NCBI RefSeq assembly: GCF_001457025.1
Contig: NZ_KQ758604.1
Coordinates: 186,001 to 250,000, forward strand
DNA: 64,000 bases
Source: Pseudarthrobacter enclensis
GTDB taxonomy: Bacteria; Actinomycetota; Actinomycetes; Actinomycetales; Micrococcaceae
Reading direction: 5' to 3'
The notes beneath the pieces were generated by a model. The model was given only the letters and a program-made list of their open reading frames with translations, was not told the DNA's origin and did no database searches. Within the stretch, counting starts at the first letter, position 1. Each line of letters begins with the position of its first letter. Below, in pieces: positions 51,719-60,112 of this stretch. The translations under genes were made by a program, and so were the position numbers.

Positions 51719-53155
51719 ATGAGCACAGCGCAGTTTCAGGAACAGGACGTTCGCCAGAAGGGCCTGGCCCGCATGGCGGAGAGCCTGGCCGGATGGACCC
51801 AAAAATGGTTTCCGGACGCCTACATCTTCGCCCTCGCCGGCGTGGTCCTCGTAGCCATCGCGGCCCTGGCCATCGGGGCCTCCCCCAAAGCCGTAGTGGA
51901 CTCCTTCGGCAACGGGTTCTGGGACCTCACCGCCTTCACCCTCCAGATGGCCATGGTGGTCCTCACCGGCTACGTGGTGGCAACGTCCCCGCCCGTGGCC
52001 CGCCTGATCAGCCGGCTGGCACAGGTTCCCGGCTCGGCACGCACCGCCGTGAGCTTCGTGGCCGTCATGTCCATGTCCGTGTCCTTTATCAACTGGGGCC
52101 TGAGCCTGATCTTCGGCGGACTCCTGGCCCGGGCCATCGCCCGGCGCACCGACCTGGCCGTCGACTACCGCGCCCTCGGAGCAGCCGCCTTCATGGGGCT
52201 CGGCGCCGTGTGGGCACTGGGACTGTCGTCGTCCGCCGCCCAGCTGCAGGCCACCAAGTCCTCCATCCCGCCTGCCCTGCTGGAGATCACCGGCGTCCTG
52301 GACTTCGGCACCACCATCTTCACCTGGCAATCCCTGCTCACGCTGGTGATCCTTATGCTCCTGACCACCGTGATTGCGCACTTTTCCGCGCCCACGGGCG
52401 GTGCCATCCGGACGGCGGCGGACATGGGAGTTGACCTGGACGACGAGCCCGAGGCCCCGGCGGAAAAGTCCCGCCCGGGTGAGTGGCTTGAGTACAGCCG
52501 GATCCTCCCGGTCATCGCGGGCGTCCTGACGCTGGGCTGGCTGGTGTCCCAGCTCCTGACCCTGCCCATACTCACCGTGGTCAGCTCGCTCAACGGCTAC
52601 CTGCTGGTCTTCCTGATGCTGGGCCTGGTGCTGCATGGAACACCGCGCAAGTTCCTCCAGGCTGTCACCAAGGCTGTTCCGGCCACGGCGGGCATCCTGG
52701 TCCAGTTTCCGCTCTACGCGGCGATGGCGGCCATCCTCACCAAGGCCACCGGTGCCGGAGGGCTGTCCGTGTCCGAACATCTGGCGCACTTCTTCACGAG
52801 CGTCGGCAGCAACGGCGCATTCGCCGTCGTCATAGCCCTCTATACGGCGTTCCTGGGCATGTTCGTCCCGTCGGGCGGCGGCAAGTGGCTGGTGGAAGCA
52901 CCGTATGTCATGCAGTCGGCCACCGACGTGAACATGAACCTGGGCTGGACCGTGCAGATCTACAACATGGCGGAGGCCCTGCCCAACCTCATCAACCCGT
53001 TCTTCATGCTGCCCCTGCTGGCTGTGCTGAAACTGCGCGCCCGCGACCTGGTGGGCTTCACGTTCCAGCAGTTCCTGTTCCACCTGCCCGTGGTCCTGCT
53101 GCTGGCGTGGCTGCTGGGCATGACGTTCGACTTCGTCCCGCCGGTCATCCCCTGA
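51719..53155 (+). CDS. atoE: Short-chain fatty acid transporter, AtoE type
   Basis: A 478-aa membrane protein with about 12 hydrophobic segments. [24 protein letters not shown] and [17 protein letters not shown] are AtoE hallmarks; [20 protein letters not shown] and [16 protein letters not shown] are further membrane segments. E. coli AtoE takes up acetoacetate and other short-chain acids. Placed between the two CoA-transferase subunit genes, so uptake and activation are expressed together. ATG preceded by AGGGAGAGC. Confidence 0.92.
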   Translation: MSTAQFQEQDVRQKGLARMAESLAGWTQKWFPDAYIFALAGVVLVAIAALAIGASPKAVVDSFGNGFWDLTAFTLQMAMVVLTGYVVATSPPVARLISRLAQVPGSARTAVSFVAVMSMSVSFINWGLSLIFGGLLARAIARRTDLAVDYRALGAAAFMGLGAVWALGLSSSAAQLQATKSSIPPALLEITGVLDFGTTIFTWQSLLTLVILMLLTTVIAHFSAPTGGAIRTAADMGVDLDDEPEAPAEKSRPGEWLEYSRILPVIAGVLTLGWLVSQLLTLPILTVVSSLNGYLLVFLMLGLVLHGTPRKFLQAVTKAVPATAGILVQFPLYAAMAAILTKATGAGGLSVSEHLAHFFTSVGSNGAFAVVIALYTAFLGMFVPSGGGKWLVEAPYVMQSATDVNMNLGWTVQIYNMAEALPNLINPFFMLPLLAVLKLRARDLVGFTFQQFLFHLPVVLLLAWLLGMTFDFVPPVIP

Positions 53156-53195
53156 CTGCCGGGCCTCCACACACCCATCGAAAAGAGGAAAGACC

Positions 53196-53867
53196 ATGGC
53201 CTGGACCAGGGATGAAATGGCTGCGATCGCGGCCGGGGAACTGAACGACGGCGACTACGTGAACCTGGGCATCGGCATCCCCACGCTGGTGGCCAACAAC
53301 CTGCCCGACGGCGTCCGGGTGGTCCTGCAGAGCGAAAACGGCCTGCTGGGCATGGGCCCGTTCCCGTACGAGGGCGAGGAGGACGCAGACCTGATCAACG
53401 CCGGCAAGCAGACCGTGACGGTCCTGCCCGGCGGGAGCATCTTCGACTCCGCCACGTCCTTCGGCATGATCCGGGGAGGCCACGTCAAGGTCGCCATCCT
53501 GGGCGCCATGCAGGTCTCCGGCAACGGCGACCTCGCCAACTGGACCATCCCGGGCAAGATGGTCAAGGGCATGGGCGGCGCCATGGACCTGGTGGCCGGG
53601 ACCCCGCGCGTGGTGGTCCTCACCGAGCACAACGCCAAGGACGGCACGGCGAAGATCGTCCGGGAATGCACCCTCCCGCTCACGGGCCTGAGCTGCGTGG
53701 ACCGGATCATCAGCGACCTCGCCGTCTTCGACCTCTACAAAACGGACGACGGCGGACGGCGGCTCACGCTTACCAGGCTGGCCCCCGGCGTGGGCCTGGC
53801 TGAGATCCACGACAAAACAGACGCAGAATTCGACATCGCCCTGGACCGTGAAGGAGCCAACGCATGA
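53196..53867 (+). CDS. 3-oxoacid CoA-transferase subunit B
   Basis: A 223-aa beta subunit. [20 protein letters not shown] is followed by [16 protein letters not shown] with the catalytic Glu47 that carries CoA, then [24 protein letters not shown]. It works with the subunit A encoded at 50974. ATG with GAGGAAAGACC upstream; its stop overlaps the thiolase ATG by 4 nt. Confidence 0.93.
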   Translation: MAWTRDEMAAIAAGELNDGDYVNLGIGIPTLVANNLPDGVRVVLQSENGLLGMGPFPYEGEEDADLINAGKQTVTVLPGGSIFDSATSFGMIRGGHVKVAILGAMQVSGNGDLANWTIPGKMVKGMGGAMDLVAGTPRVVVLTEHNAKDGTAKIVRECTLPLTGLSCVDRIISDLAVFDLYKTDDGGRRLTLTRLAPGVGLAEIHDKTDAEFDIALDREGANA

Positions 53868-55057
53868 GCCTGAAGGAACAATTCGGCAAGGACGTCCTGA
53901 TCACCGGATGGGGGCACAGCCGGTTCGGCAAGCTCACCGATGACACCCTGGAATCACTGATCGTGCAGGTGGCCACCGATGCCATCAGCTCCGCAGGGGT
54001 GGAGCCGGGCCGGATCGATGAGATCTACGTGGGCCAGTTCAACTCCGGCATGATGCCCTTGGCCTTCCCGTCCTCCCTGGCGCTCCAGGTCTCCCCCGAC
54101 CTGGCCAACGTCCCTTCCACCCGCGTGGAAAACGCCTGCGCTTCCGGCTCCGCCGCGCTCCAGCAGGGCACCAAATCCCTGCTGGCCGGCACCGCCAAGA
54201 CCGTCCTGGTGATCGGCGCCGAAAAGATGACCCACGCCGGCGCCGACGTGGTGGGGGCCGGGCTGCTCGGCGCCGACTACGACATGGCGGGCAAGCCCTC
54301 CACCACCGGCTTTACCGGCCTCTTCGCAGAAGTGGCCAAGCACTATGCCAAGCGCTACGACGCCGACGGCACCCTGGGCGACGTCCTGGGCACCATCGCG
54401 GCCAAGAACCACCGCAACGGCGTGGACAACCCCTACGCCCAGCTCCGCAAGGACCTCGGCGAGGAATTCTGCCGCACCGTCTCCGACAAGAACCCGATGG
54501 TGGCCGATCCGCTGCGCCGCACCGACTGTTCGCCGGTCTCGGACGGTGCTGCCGCCGTCGTGCTGTCCACTGCGCCCACCGGCGGCACCAACCCTGCCGT
54601 CAGGCTGGCCGGCTTCGGCCAGGCCAATGACTTCTTCCCTGCCGCACGCCGCGACCCCACGGCTTTCGAGGCCACCCGGGTGTCCTGGCAGCGGGCCCTG
54701 GCGATGGCCGGCGTCGGGATCGAAGACCTGGACCTCGCCGAAGTGCACGACTGTTTCACCATTGCCGAACTGCTGATGTACGAGGCCATGGGACTTACCG
54801 GACCAGGCCAGGGCGCCCGCGCGCTCGAGGAAGGCTGGGTGTTCAAGGACGGGAAGCTGCCGGTGAACGTCTCCGGCGGCCTCAAGTCCAAGGGCCACCC
54901 GGTAGGCGCCACCGGCGTGTCCCAGCACGTCCTGGCCGCGATGCAGCTCACCGGCACCGCAGGTGACATGCAGCTCGGCAGTCCCCGCCGCGCCGCCGTG
55001 CAGAACATGGGCGGGGTCGGCATCGCCAACTACGTCAGCATCCTCGAGGCCGTCTGA
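53864..55057 (+). CDS. Acetyl-CoA acetyltransferase (thiolase, SCP2-like type)
   Basis: A 397-aa thiolase. The acyl-carrying cysteine is Cys92 in [31 protein letters not shown] and [14 protein letters not shown] supply the other active-site residues. The HDCFT motif is typical of SCP2-type thiolases rather than FadA. It would split acetoacetyl-CoA made by the CoA transferase into two acetyl-CoA. Coupled by ATGA to subunit B; last gene of the operon. A hairpin follows. Confidence 0.9.
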   Translation: MSLKEQFGKDVLITGWGHSRFGKLTDDTLESLIVQVATDAISSAGVEPGRIDEIYVGQFNSGMMPLAFPSSLALQVSPDLANVPSTRVENACASGSAALQQGTKSLLAGTAKTVLVIGAEKMTHAGADVVGAGLLGADYDMAGKPSTTGFTGLFAEVAKHYAKRYDADGTLGDVLGTIAAKNHRNGVDNPYAQLRKDLGEEFCRTVSDKNPMVADPLRRTDCSPVSDGAAAVVLSTAPTGGTNPAVRLAGFGQANDFFPAARRDPTAFEATRVSWQRALAMAGVGIEDLDLAEVHDCFTIAELLMYEAMGLTGPGQGARALEEGWVFKDGKLPVNVSGGLKSKGHPVGATGVSQHVLAAMQLTGTAGDMQLGSPRRAAVQNMGGVGIANYVSILEAV

Positions 55058-55090
55058 GCGGCTCCGCTGGATTTCCCCGGCTTTCACGGC

Positions 55091-55133
55091 CGACGGCGGC
55101 GCGTCGCACCAAAAGTGCGGCGCGCCGCCGTCG
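55091..55133 (+). terminator. Terminator of the oxoacid operon (GACGGC family)
   Basis: CGACGGCGGCGCG (55091-55103) pairs with 55121-55133, with a TC/GG bulge and an inner GCAC/GTGC stem around CAAAA. No T-run. Confidence 0.78.
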
Positions 55134-55181
55134 TTAGCTGGCAAAGGTGGGGAATTTCGGCAGCCGGCAGGCAAACTGGCG

Positions 55182-55874
55182 CTAACCGTGGCCCTGGATC
55201 AGGGCAGCGATCTCCGTGAATCCCAGCCGCCCGGCGTTCTGCAGCGCCGTGCGGCCCTGGGGATCGCGGATGTCCGGGTCAGCCCCGGCGGCCAGGAGCA
55301 GCCGCACCACCTCCTGCTGGCGCGGCCCGCCGTCGTTCAGCAGGATGGCCTCCTGCAGGGCCGTCCAGCCCAGGTTGTTGACATGGTTGACCGGGACGCC
55401 TGCCGCGATCAGGATCTTCACCGTCTCCACGTGCCCGTGCTCGCTCGCCGGAATGAGCGCGGTCCCGCCGTACCTGTTGGTACTGGCCACGTCCGCTCCC
55501 GCCGCCAGGGTCAGCTGCAGGACCTCGTTGTAACCTTCCGCTCCCGCGTACAGGAAGGCCGAGTCCTGGAGGGAGTCCTTGGCGTTGACGCCGCCGCCGC
55601 GCCCTATCAGCCCGGCAACCAGTTGCGCATTGTTCGCCTTGGCGGCGGCAACCAACTGCTGGTCAAGCTGCGCCTGGGCCTCCGCGGACAACGGCGGCGG
55701 AGCCTGCGCAGTTGTGGGTGCAGCAGCGGTGGCGGGCGCTGTGCTTTCCGGGAAAGGAGAGCCCGATGCCGGCCCTGGCGAAGGTGCCGGACCGGGACCT
55801 TGGCAGGCCACGAGGGCCACGGCCAGGACTCCCGCGGCCGGCAGCAGGAAGGCCCTGCGGACAGTGCGCATCAT
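55182..55874 (-). CDS. Ankyrin-repeat lipoprotein
   Basis: A 230-aa precursor. Signal peptide with lipobox LVAC (about Cys24), then a Pro/Ala/Ser linker to about residue 65. Four to five ankyrin repeats follow (LVAAAKANNAQLVAGLIGRG, LTLAAGADVASTNRYGGTAL, LIAAGVPVNHVNNLGWTAL, LLLAAGADPDIRDPQGRTAL). It is membrane-anchored outside the cell and probably binds a protein partner. Ten nt downstream of the heme-binding-type gene on the same strand, so it may be co-transcribed with it. Confidence 0.88.
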   Translation of the reverse strand: MMRTVRRAFLLPAAGVLAVALVACQGPGPAPSPGPASGSPFPESTAPATAAAPTTAQAPPPLSAEAQAQLDQQLVAAAKANNAQLVAGLIGRGGGVNAKDSLQDSAFLYAGAEGYNEVLQLTLAAGADVASTNRYGGTALIPASEHGHVETVKILIAAGVPVNHVNNLGWTALQEAILLNDGGPRQQEVVRLLLAAGADPDIRDPQGRTALQNAGRLGFTEIAALIQGHG

Positions 55875-55883
55875 GCCGGCAGC

Positions 55884-56453
55884 CTACTTCCCGGCGGCCG
55901 CACCGGCGATCGCCTGCGCGCCTGCCGCGGCGCAGGCCTCGTCGAGGGCGCCGTCGGGTGCACCGCCGACGCCGATCCCCGCCACGGAGACGCCGTCAAC
56001 CTTCAGCGGGACGCCGCCGGAGAGGAAGAGCGTTCCGGGCAGGTCCGCAATGGAGGGGCCGGTGCCGTTGATGCGCTTGGCCAGGTCGCTGGTGGGCGCG
56101 CCGAACGCGGCGGCGGTGTAGGCCTTCTGCCGGGCGGCTTCGATGGTGTGTTCGGCAGCATTGTCACCCCGAAGAAGGGCCTGCACGGTGCCGAACCGGT
56201 CAACGACGGCCACGGTGACGAACGGCAGCTTGTCCGCCTGGCACTTGGCCAGCGCGGCGGCCACCGCCGTCGACGAGGCACCCACTGAGATCCGGTTCTG
56301 CTGCACCACGGTCTCCGGTGCTGGCCGGACGTCCACCGCGGGAACGGCTGCCGGGGCCGTCCCGGTGCCGGCGTTGGCCGCTGCCGTGGCTCCCGCAGTG
56401 AGGATGACCGCTCCGGCCGCGGCGGCGGCGAGGGCTTTGCTGGACTGCTTCAT
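55884..56453 (-). CDS. Exported heme-binding-type protein (GlcG/HbpS, DUF336)
   Basis: A 189-aa protein with a signal peptide (ALAAAAAGAVILTAGATAAANA). The mature domain is GlcG/HbpS-like: PFVTVAVVDRFGTVQALLRGDNA, TIEAARQKAYTAAAFGAPTSDLA, GTLFLSGGVPLKVDGVSVAGIGVGG-type glycine loops. Streptomyces HbpS binds heme and senses redox stress with a two-component system; a NarL-type pair lies nearby but is divergent. Heme binding here is inferred. Confidence 0.85.
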   Translation of the reverse strand: MKQSSKALAAAAAGAVILTAGATAAANAGTGTAPAAVPAVDVRPAPETVVQQNRISVGASSTAVAAALAKCQADKLPFVTVAVVDRFGTVQALLRGDNAAEHTIEAARQKAYTAAAFGAPTSDLAKRINGTGPSIADLPGTLFLSGGVPLKVDGVSVAGIGVGGAPDGALDEACAAAGAQAIAGAAAGK

Positions 56454-56648
56454 GGTGCTCCTTGGGGCTCAAACTGTCTGGGGTACGCATCCATCCTTCC
56501 GGGCGCTCCGGTCCCTGCCATCGGCCCTTCGCCTGTCCCCTCCTGCCACCTTCGGCCAGCCGGATCAGCCAAACGGATGAGAGACCAGCCGCCACCGCGG
56601 GCCCTAGCATGGAAAGGCAGCCAATCCCAGTACCAGACCGGAAGCTCC

Positions 56649-57842
56649 ATGACGTCCGCAGCACCCCTTCCGCCCGCCGTCCCTGCAGCATTGCCCCGGC
56701 TGGGCGCCATCGACACCGCGGTCCACGCCGGATTCGCCGTCCTGCTGGTGGCCTCAGCGGTGCGCTACGCCATGCGCCATGCCCCCGCGGACAACCTGAT
56801 GGTCCTGTGCATCGCCCTGGCGGCCTGCCTGCTGTACGCCGTCGTGGCGGTGCGGACACGGCGCGGCCGGCCGGGCCTCGCCTGGATGGCTGCGCTGGTA
56901 ACGGTATGGGCAGTCCTGGTCATTGCCGCCCCGAGCTTCGCTTGGTGCTCGTTTGCCCTCTTCGTCCTGGGCCGTACTGCCATGAGCGGTGCCGCCGGCT
57001 ACGTCGCGGCAGGTTTGACCGCGGCTGCCACCGCCGCCGGACTGTTCCGGCTCAGCGACGGTACGGACATCGCCATGCTCTTGGGCCCCCTGGCCGTGGG
57101 CGTGATGCTGACCCTGGTCTACGACCGGATCAGCCGTGACGCCGAGGAACAGCGGCGCCTGCATGCGGAGGTCTCCGCAACCCAGGGCAGGCTTGCGGCC
57201 AGCGAGCGGCGGGCCGGAACCATCGCGGAGCGCGAACGCGTGTCCCGCGAGATCCACGACACCGTCACGCAGGGCCTGGCCAGCAGCCTGCTGCTGCTGG
57301 AAGCCGCCGGACGGTCGTGGCCCTCGCCGGCGGCACACGTCGGCGTGCAGCAGGCAACGTCCCTTCTTCGCAGCAACCTGGCGGAGACCCGCAGCCTGGT
57401 CCATGAACTGGCGTCCCCCGGACTGGAAGGATCACCCTTGGAGGAGTCCCTGCTGGTGGCTGCCCGGCAGTACCTTCCCGCGGCGCGCATCCTGGTGACC
57501 GGCGACTCCAGGCCGGTGCCCGCGGACGTCCGGCATGCGCTGCTGCGGGTGGTCCAGAGCGCAGCGTCCAACGTCCGGCTCCATGCCTCCACGGAAACGG
57601 CCACGATCACCCTCGGATTCCTTGCCGAGGCCGTCACCCTGGACATTTACGACGACGGCGCCGGCTTCGACCCGGCGGCGGCAGCACCGCCGTCGGACGC
57701 GGGCGGCTACGGGTTGCGGGCCATGCGCCGGCGCGTGGAGCAGCTCGGCGGAACATTCTCCGTGGAAAGCTCCCCCGGCCAGGGCACCATTGTGGCGGCC
57801 CAGCTGCCTGCAGCCGCACGAGAGGACGGGACCACCGTATGA
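56649..57842 (+). CDS. NarL-class sensor histidine kinase
   Basis: A 397-aa kinase. The N-terminus has about five to six membrane segments (residues 20-155). HisKA_3 carries the phospho-acceptor His203 in RVSREIHDTVTQGLASSLLL. The HATPase has LDIYDDGAGFDP and GYGLRAMRRRVEQLGG. No extracellular sensor domain is visible, so the signal may be sensed in the membrane. ATG 56649 chosen; the frame extends to 56577. ATGA-coupled to the response regulator. Confidence 0.92.
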   Translation: MTSAAPLPPAVPAALPRLGAIDTAVHAGFAVLLVASAVRYAMRHAPADNLMVLCIALAACLLYAVVAVRTRRGRPGLAWMAALVTVWAVLVIAAPSFAWCSFALFVLGRTAMSGAAGYVAAGLTAAATAAGLFRLSDGTDIAMLLGPLAVGVMLTLVYDRISRDAEEQRRLHAEVSATQGRLAASERRAGTIAERERVSREIHDTVTQGLASSLLLLEAAGRSWPSPAAHVGVQQATSLLRSNLAETRSLVHELASPGLEGSPLEESLLVAARQYLPAARILVTGDSRPVPADVRHALLRVVQSAASNVRLHASTETATITLGFLAEAVTLDIYDDGAGFDPAAAAPPSDAGGYGLRAMRRRVEQLGGTFSVESSPGQGTIVAAQLPAAAREDGTTV

Positions 57843-58465
57843 ACCCCACCACCGTGCTCCTGGTGGACGACCACTTGGTGGTCCGCAGCGGGCTGCGCGC
57901 CCTGCTGGGGACCCAGCCCGACCTGGCCGTGGTGGCGGAGGCTGCCTCCGGTGAGGAAGCACTTGACCTGGTCCGGGAGCATGCGCCCGACGTGGTGGTC
58001 ATGGACCTGGCGATGGGAGCCGGCATGGACGGGATCGAGGCCATCAGGCGCCTCCGGCAGGTCAATACCCGGCAAGCCATCCTGGTGTTCACCACCTACG
58101 ACTCGGACGCCGACATCGTCAGGGCGGTGGACGCCGGCGCCATGGGATACCTGCTGAAGGACGCGGCACCCGGGGAAATCTTCGCCGCTGTCCGCGGCGC
58201 CGTCCAGGGCCGGAGCGTGATGAGTCCCCCGGTGGCGTCACGCCTCTTCCAGCAGCTGCGGAACCCGGACGGGATCCTCACGCCGCGCGAAGCCGAACTG
58301 CTGGGACTGCTCACCGAAGGGCTCAGCAACCGCGAACTGGGACGGCGGCTTTTCATCTCCGAGGCCACCGTCAAGACCCACCTGGCCCATATCTACGCGA
58401 AGCTTGGCGTGGAGACCCGCGCCGCGGCCATTGCCACCGCAATCCGCCGGGAGGGCATGCGTTAG
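57839..58465 (+). CDS. NarL/LuxR-family response regulator
   Basis: A 208-aa regulator. The receiver domain (1-120) has acidic residues VLLVDDH, phospho-acceptor Asp56 (VVMDLAMG) and Lys in YLLKDAAPGE. The C-terminal LuxR HTH is LTPREAELLGLLTEGLSNRELGRRLFISEATVKTHL. The partner is the kinase encoded just upstream, overlapping by 4 nt. Target genes unknown; the downstream cspA gene is behind a separate promoter. Confidence 0.94.
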   Translation: MNPTTVLLVDDHLVVRSGLRALLGTQPDLAVVAEAASGEEALDLVREHAPDVVVMDLAMGAGMDGIEAIRRLRQVNTRQAILVFTTYDSDADIVRAVDAGAMGYLLKDAAPGEIFAAVRGAVQGRSVMSPPVASRLFQQLRNPDGILTPREAELLGLLTEGLSNRELGRRLFISEATVKTHLAHIYAKLGVETRAAAIATAIRREGMR

Positions 58466-58466
58466 C

Positions 58467-58523
58467 GTCCCCAAACGGCGTTTACCCTTGCCAGCAGGCT
58501 TTCAGCCCCGTACGTTTGGGGAC
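58467..58523 (+). promoter_or_regulatory. cspA promoter flanked by 11-bp inverted repeats
   Basis: TTGCCA (58488-58493), 17 bp, TACGTT (58511-58516) form a promoter with a start near 58523. Arms GTCCCCAAACG (58467-58477) and CGTTTGGGGAC (58513-58523) flank it; the right arm overlaps the -10 and start site. The leader to the cspA ATG would be about 75 nt. Confidence 0.5.
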
Positions 58524-58597
58524 AGCGGGGGACGTTCTCCGCGCACTCCGGCCCGATAGCCGGGGACAGAATCAGAGTCACACGAAGGAATGCAGCC

Positions 58598-58801
58598 ATG
58601 GCAACAGGCACAGTTAAATGGTTCAACGCCGAAAAGGGTTTTGGCTTCATTGCCCCCGATGACGGGTCCGCTGACGTTTTCGCCCACTACTCGGCAATCG
58701 CCACCAGCGGCTACCGCTCACTGGACGAGAACCAGAAGGTCGAATTCGATGTGACCCAGGGACCCAAGGGCCCGCAGGCAGAGAACATCCGCCCCCTCTA
58801 A
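58598..58801 (+). CDS. cspA: Cold-shock protein (CspA family)
   Basis: A 67-aa single cold-shock domain. RNP1 is KGFGFIAPD and RNP2 is VFAHYSAI; the protein starts [15 protein letters not shown] as usual. It binds single-stranded RNA and DNA and keeps mRNA unfolded. ATG with GAAGGA eight to nine bases upstream. Own promoter and a textbook terminator. Confidence 0.96.
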   Translation: MATGTVKWFNAEKGFGFIAPDDGSADVFAHYSAIATSGYRSLDENQKVEFDVTQGPKGPQAENIRPL

Positions 58802-58828
58802 GTCTTGCCGCAGGCAACGCCTGCAGCC

Positions 58829-58871
58829 ACGGTGGCCCCGTCAACCAGGTTGGCGGGGCCACCGTTTTTTG
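58829..58871 (+). terminator. Rho-independent terminator of cspA
   Basis: ACGGTGGCCCCG (58829-58840) pairs over 12 bp with 58854-58865, followed by TTTTTT. Confidence 0.93.
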
Positions 58872-58926
58872 TCCCTGTTACGGTCCACGCCACCCGCTGC
58901 CCGGCGGTTTTTGGGATAATCGACCC

Positions 58927-59247
58927 ATGACCGGCAAGGAACAGCACGGGGATCCCTGGGAGGAATTCGACCGGCTCGGCCCCGGCGTGCCGGACCGTGT
59001 TCCCGGGCAGCCCGGCGGCGAACCCTACGGTTTCGGGTTCCGGACGGGGGTGCGGAGCGCGCGGGTGGCCGTAGGCTTCGCCGTCTACGCCCTGGCGCTG
59101 GGTACCGTCCTGGTCCTGACCGGGTGCGTCGTGTTTGCCGCCCGCCAGCAATGGCTGCTGGTGGGGCTCATGGTCCTGATCGAGGCCATTTTTGTTTTTT
59201 CCTTCACCCGGCTGGTGGCCCAGGCACGCAACCGGCACGCCCGCTGA
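58927..59247 (+). CDS. Small two-span membrane protein, unknown function
   Basis: A 106-aa protein. The polar N-terminal 45 residues (DPWEEFDRLGPGVPDRV) precede two hydrophobic segments (VAVGFAVYALALGTVLVLTG and WLLVGLMVLIEAIFVFSFTR). The short C-terminal tail is basic. I recognise no family. ATG at 58927 with weak SD. Monocistronic, between cspA and the TipA-type regulator. Confidence 0.7.
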   Translation: MTGKEQHGDPWEEFDRLGPGVPDRVPGQPGGEPYGFGFRTGVRSARVAVGFAVYALALGTVLVLTGCVVFAARQQWLLVGLMVLIEAIFVFSFTRLVAQARNRHAR

Positions 59248-59274
59248 CTGTCCCACAGGGCGGGTCGCTGCCCC

Positions 59275-59305
59275 TTGACCTTGACGCTGCGTCAACCCCT
59301 ACGCT
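59275..59305 (+). promoter_or_regulatory. MerR-type promoter of tipA-like gene, probably leaderless
   Basis: TTGACC (59275-59280) and TACGCT (59300-59305) are 19 bp apart, the over-long spacing of MerR promoters. The spacer holds the perfect palindrome TTGACGC-T-GCGTCAA (59281-59295). The start of transcription should be at about 59312, the A of the ATG, so the mRNA is likely leaderless. Confidence 0.75.
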
Positions 59306-59311
59306 CAAAGC

Positions 59312-60097
59312 ATGGAAGCAACCGCAGCACGGCAAGGCACCGAATGGCCCATCCAGGACGTGGCCAGAATGGCGGGAACCACCAGCCGCACCCTTCGCCA
59401 CTATGACGACATCGGGCTGTTGACGCCCACCCGGGTGGGCGTCAACGGCTACCGCTATTACGACGGCGGCGCCCTCCTTCAGCTGCAGCGGATCCTTCTG
59501 CTGCGGGAGCTGGGCCTGGGGCTGCCGGCCATCGCTGAGGTCTTCCAGCAGCAGACGGACCCCGTCAGGGCCCTGACCCGGCACCTCGACTGGCTGGGCC
59601 AGGAACAGGAACGCCTGGCCCGGCAGATCCGGTCCGTCCGGCAAACCATCAGGACAGTACAAGAAGGAGGCGAACTCATGGCAGAAAAGATGTTCGATGG
59701 CTTCGACCACACGCAGTACAAGGATGAAGTGGAGGAGCGCTGGGGCAAGGACGCATACGCCAAGGGCGACTCGTGGTGGCGCGGCATGGACGAGTCGCAG
59801 AAGCGTGAATGGAAGGCCCGGGCCGGAGACCTGGGCCGGGACTGGATGGCCGCTGCAGGATCCGGCGCGGCGCCTGACAGCACAGAGGCCCAGGACCTGG
59901 CCGCCCGGCACGTTGCCTGGCTCCGTTCCATCCCGGGCACTCCGGCCGCAGAGCCCGGCGGGGACATCAAGGGCTACGTCAGCGGCCTGGCGGACATGTA
60001 CGTGGCGGACCCCCGGTTCGCGGCCACCTACGGCGGGGAAACCGGGGCGGCGTTCGTCCGGCACGCCCTGCGGGTCTATTCGGACCGGAACCTGTAG
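59312..60097 (+). CDS. tipA: MerR-family regulator with TipAS antibiotic-recognition domain
   Basis: A 261-aa protein of TipAL architecture. The MerR HTH is VARMAGTTSRTLRHYDDIGLL with wing RVGVNGYRYYD; a coiled coil follows (about 75-120). The C-terminal TipAS domain (about 130-258; QYKDEVEERWGKDAYAKGDSWW, DPRFAATYGGETGAAFVRHA) binds thiopeptides and unrelated drugs in Streptomyces, turning on its own promoter. Cysteine for covalent thiopeptide capture is absent from the TipAS part, so binding would be non-covalent. The promoter with operator is directly upstream. An internal start gives a TipAS-only product. Confidence 0.9.
   Translation: MEATAARQGTEWPIQDVARMAGTTSRTLRHYDDIGLLTPTRVGVNGYRYYDGGALLQLQRILLLRELGLGLPAIAEVFQQQTDPVRALTRHLDWLGQEQERLARQIRSVRQTIRTVQEGGELMAEKMFDGFDHTQYKDEVEERWGKDAYAKGDSWWRGMDESQKREWKARAGDLGRDWMAAAGSGAAPDSTEAQDLAARHVAWLRSIPGTPAAEPGGDIKGYVSGLADMYVADPRFAATYGGETGAAFVRHALRVYSDRNL
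59664..59680 (+). promoter_or_regulatory. Internal SD and ATG for a TipAS-only product
   Basis: AAGGAGG (59664-59670) stands seven bases before an in-frame ATG (59678-59680), codon 123. The product is a 139-aa protein containing only the drug-binding domain. Streptomyces tipA makes such a short form (TipAS) from an internal start. The main start, by contrast, has no SD. Confidence 0.75.
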
Positions 60098-60112
60098 TGC
60101 CGCGGCGGGGAG

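Noticed and set aside
51587..53197. Open frame of 536 codons on the minus strand opposite atoE
   Set aside because: Low-complexity Gly/His/Gln product with no domain; the plus strand encodes a full AtoE-type transporter.
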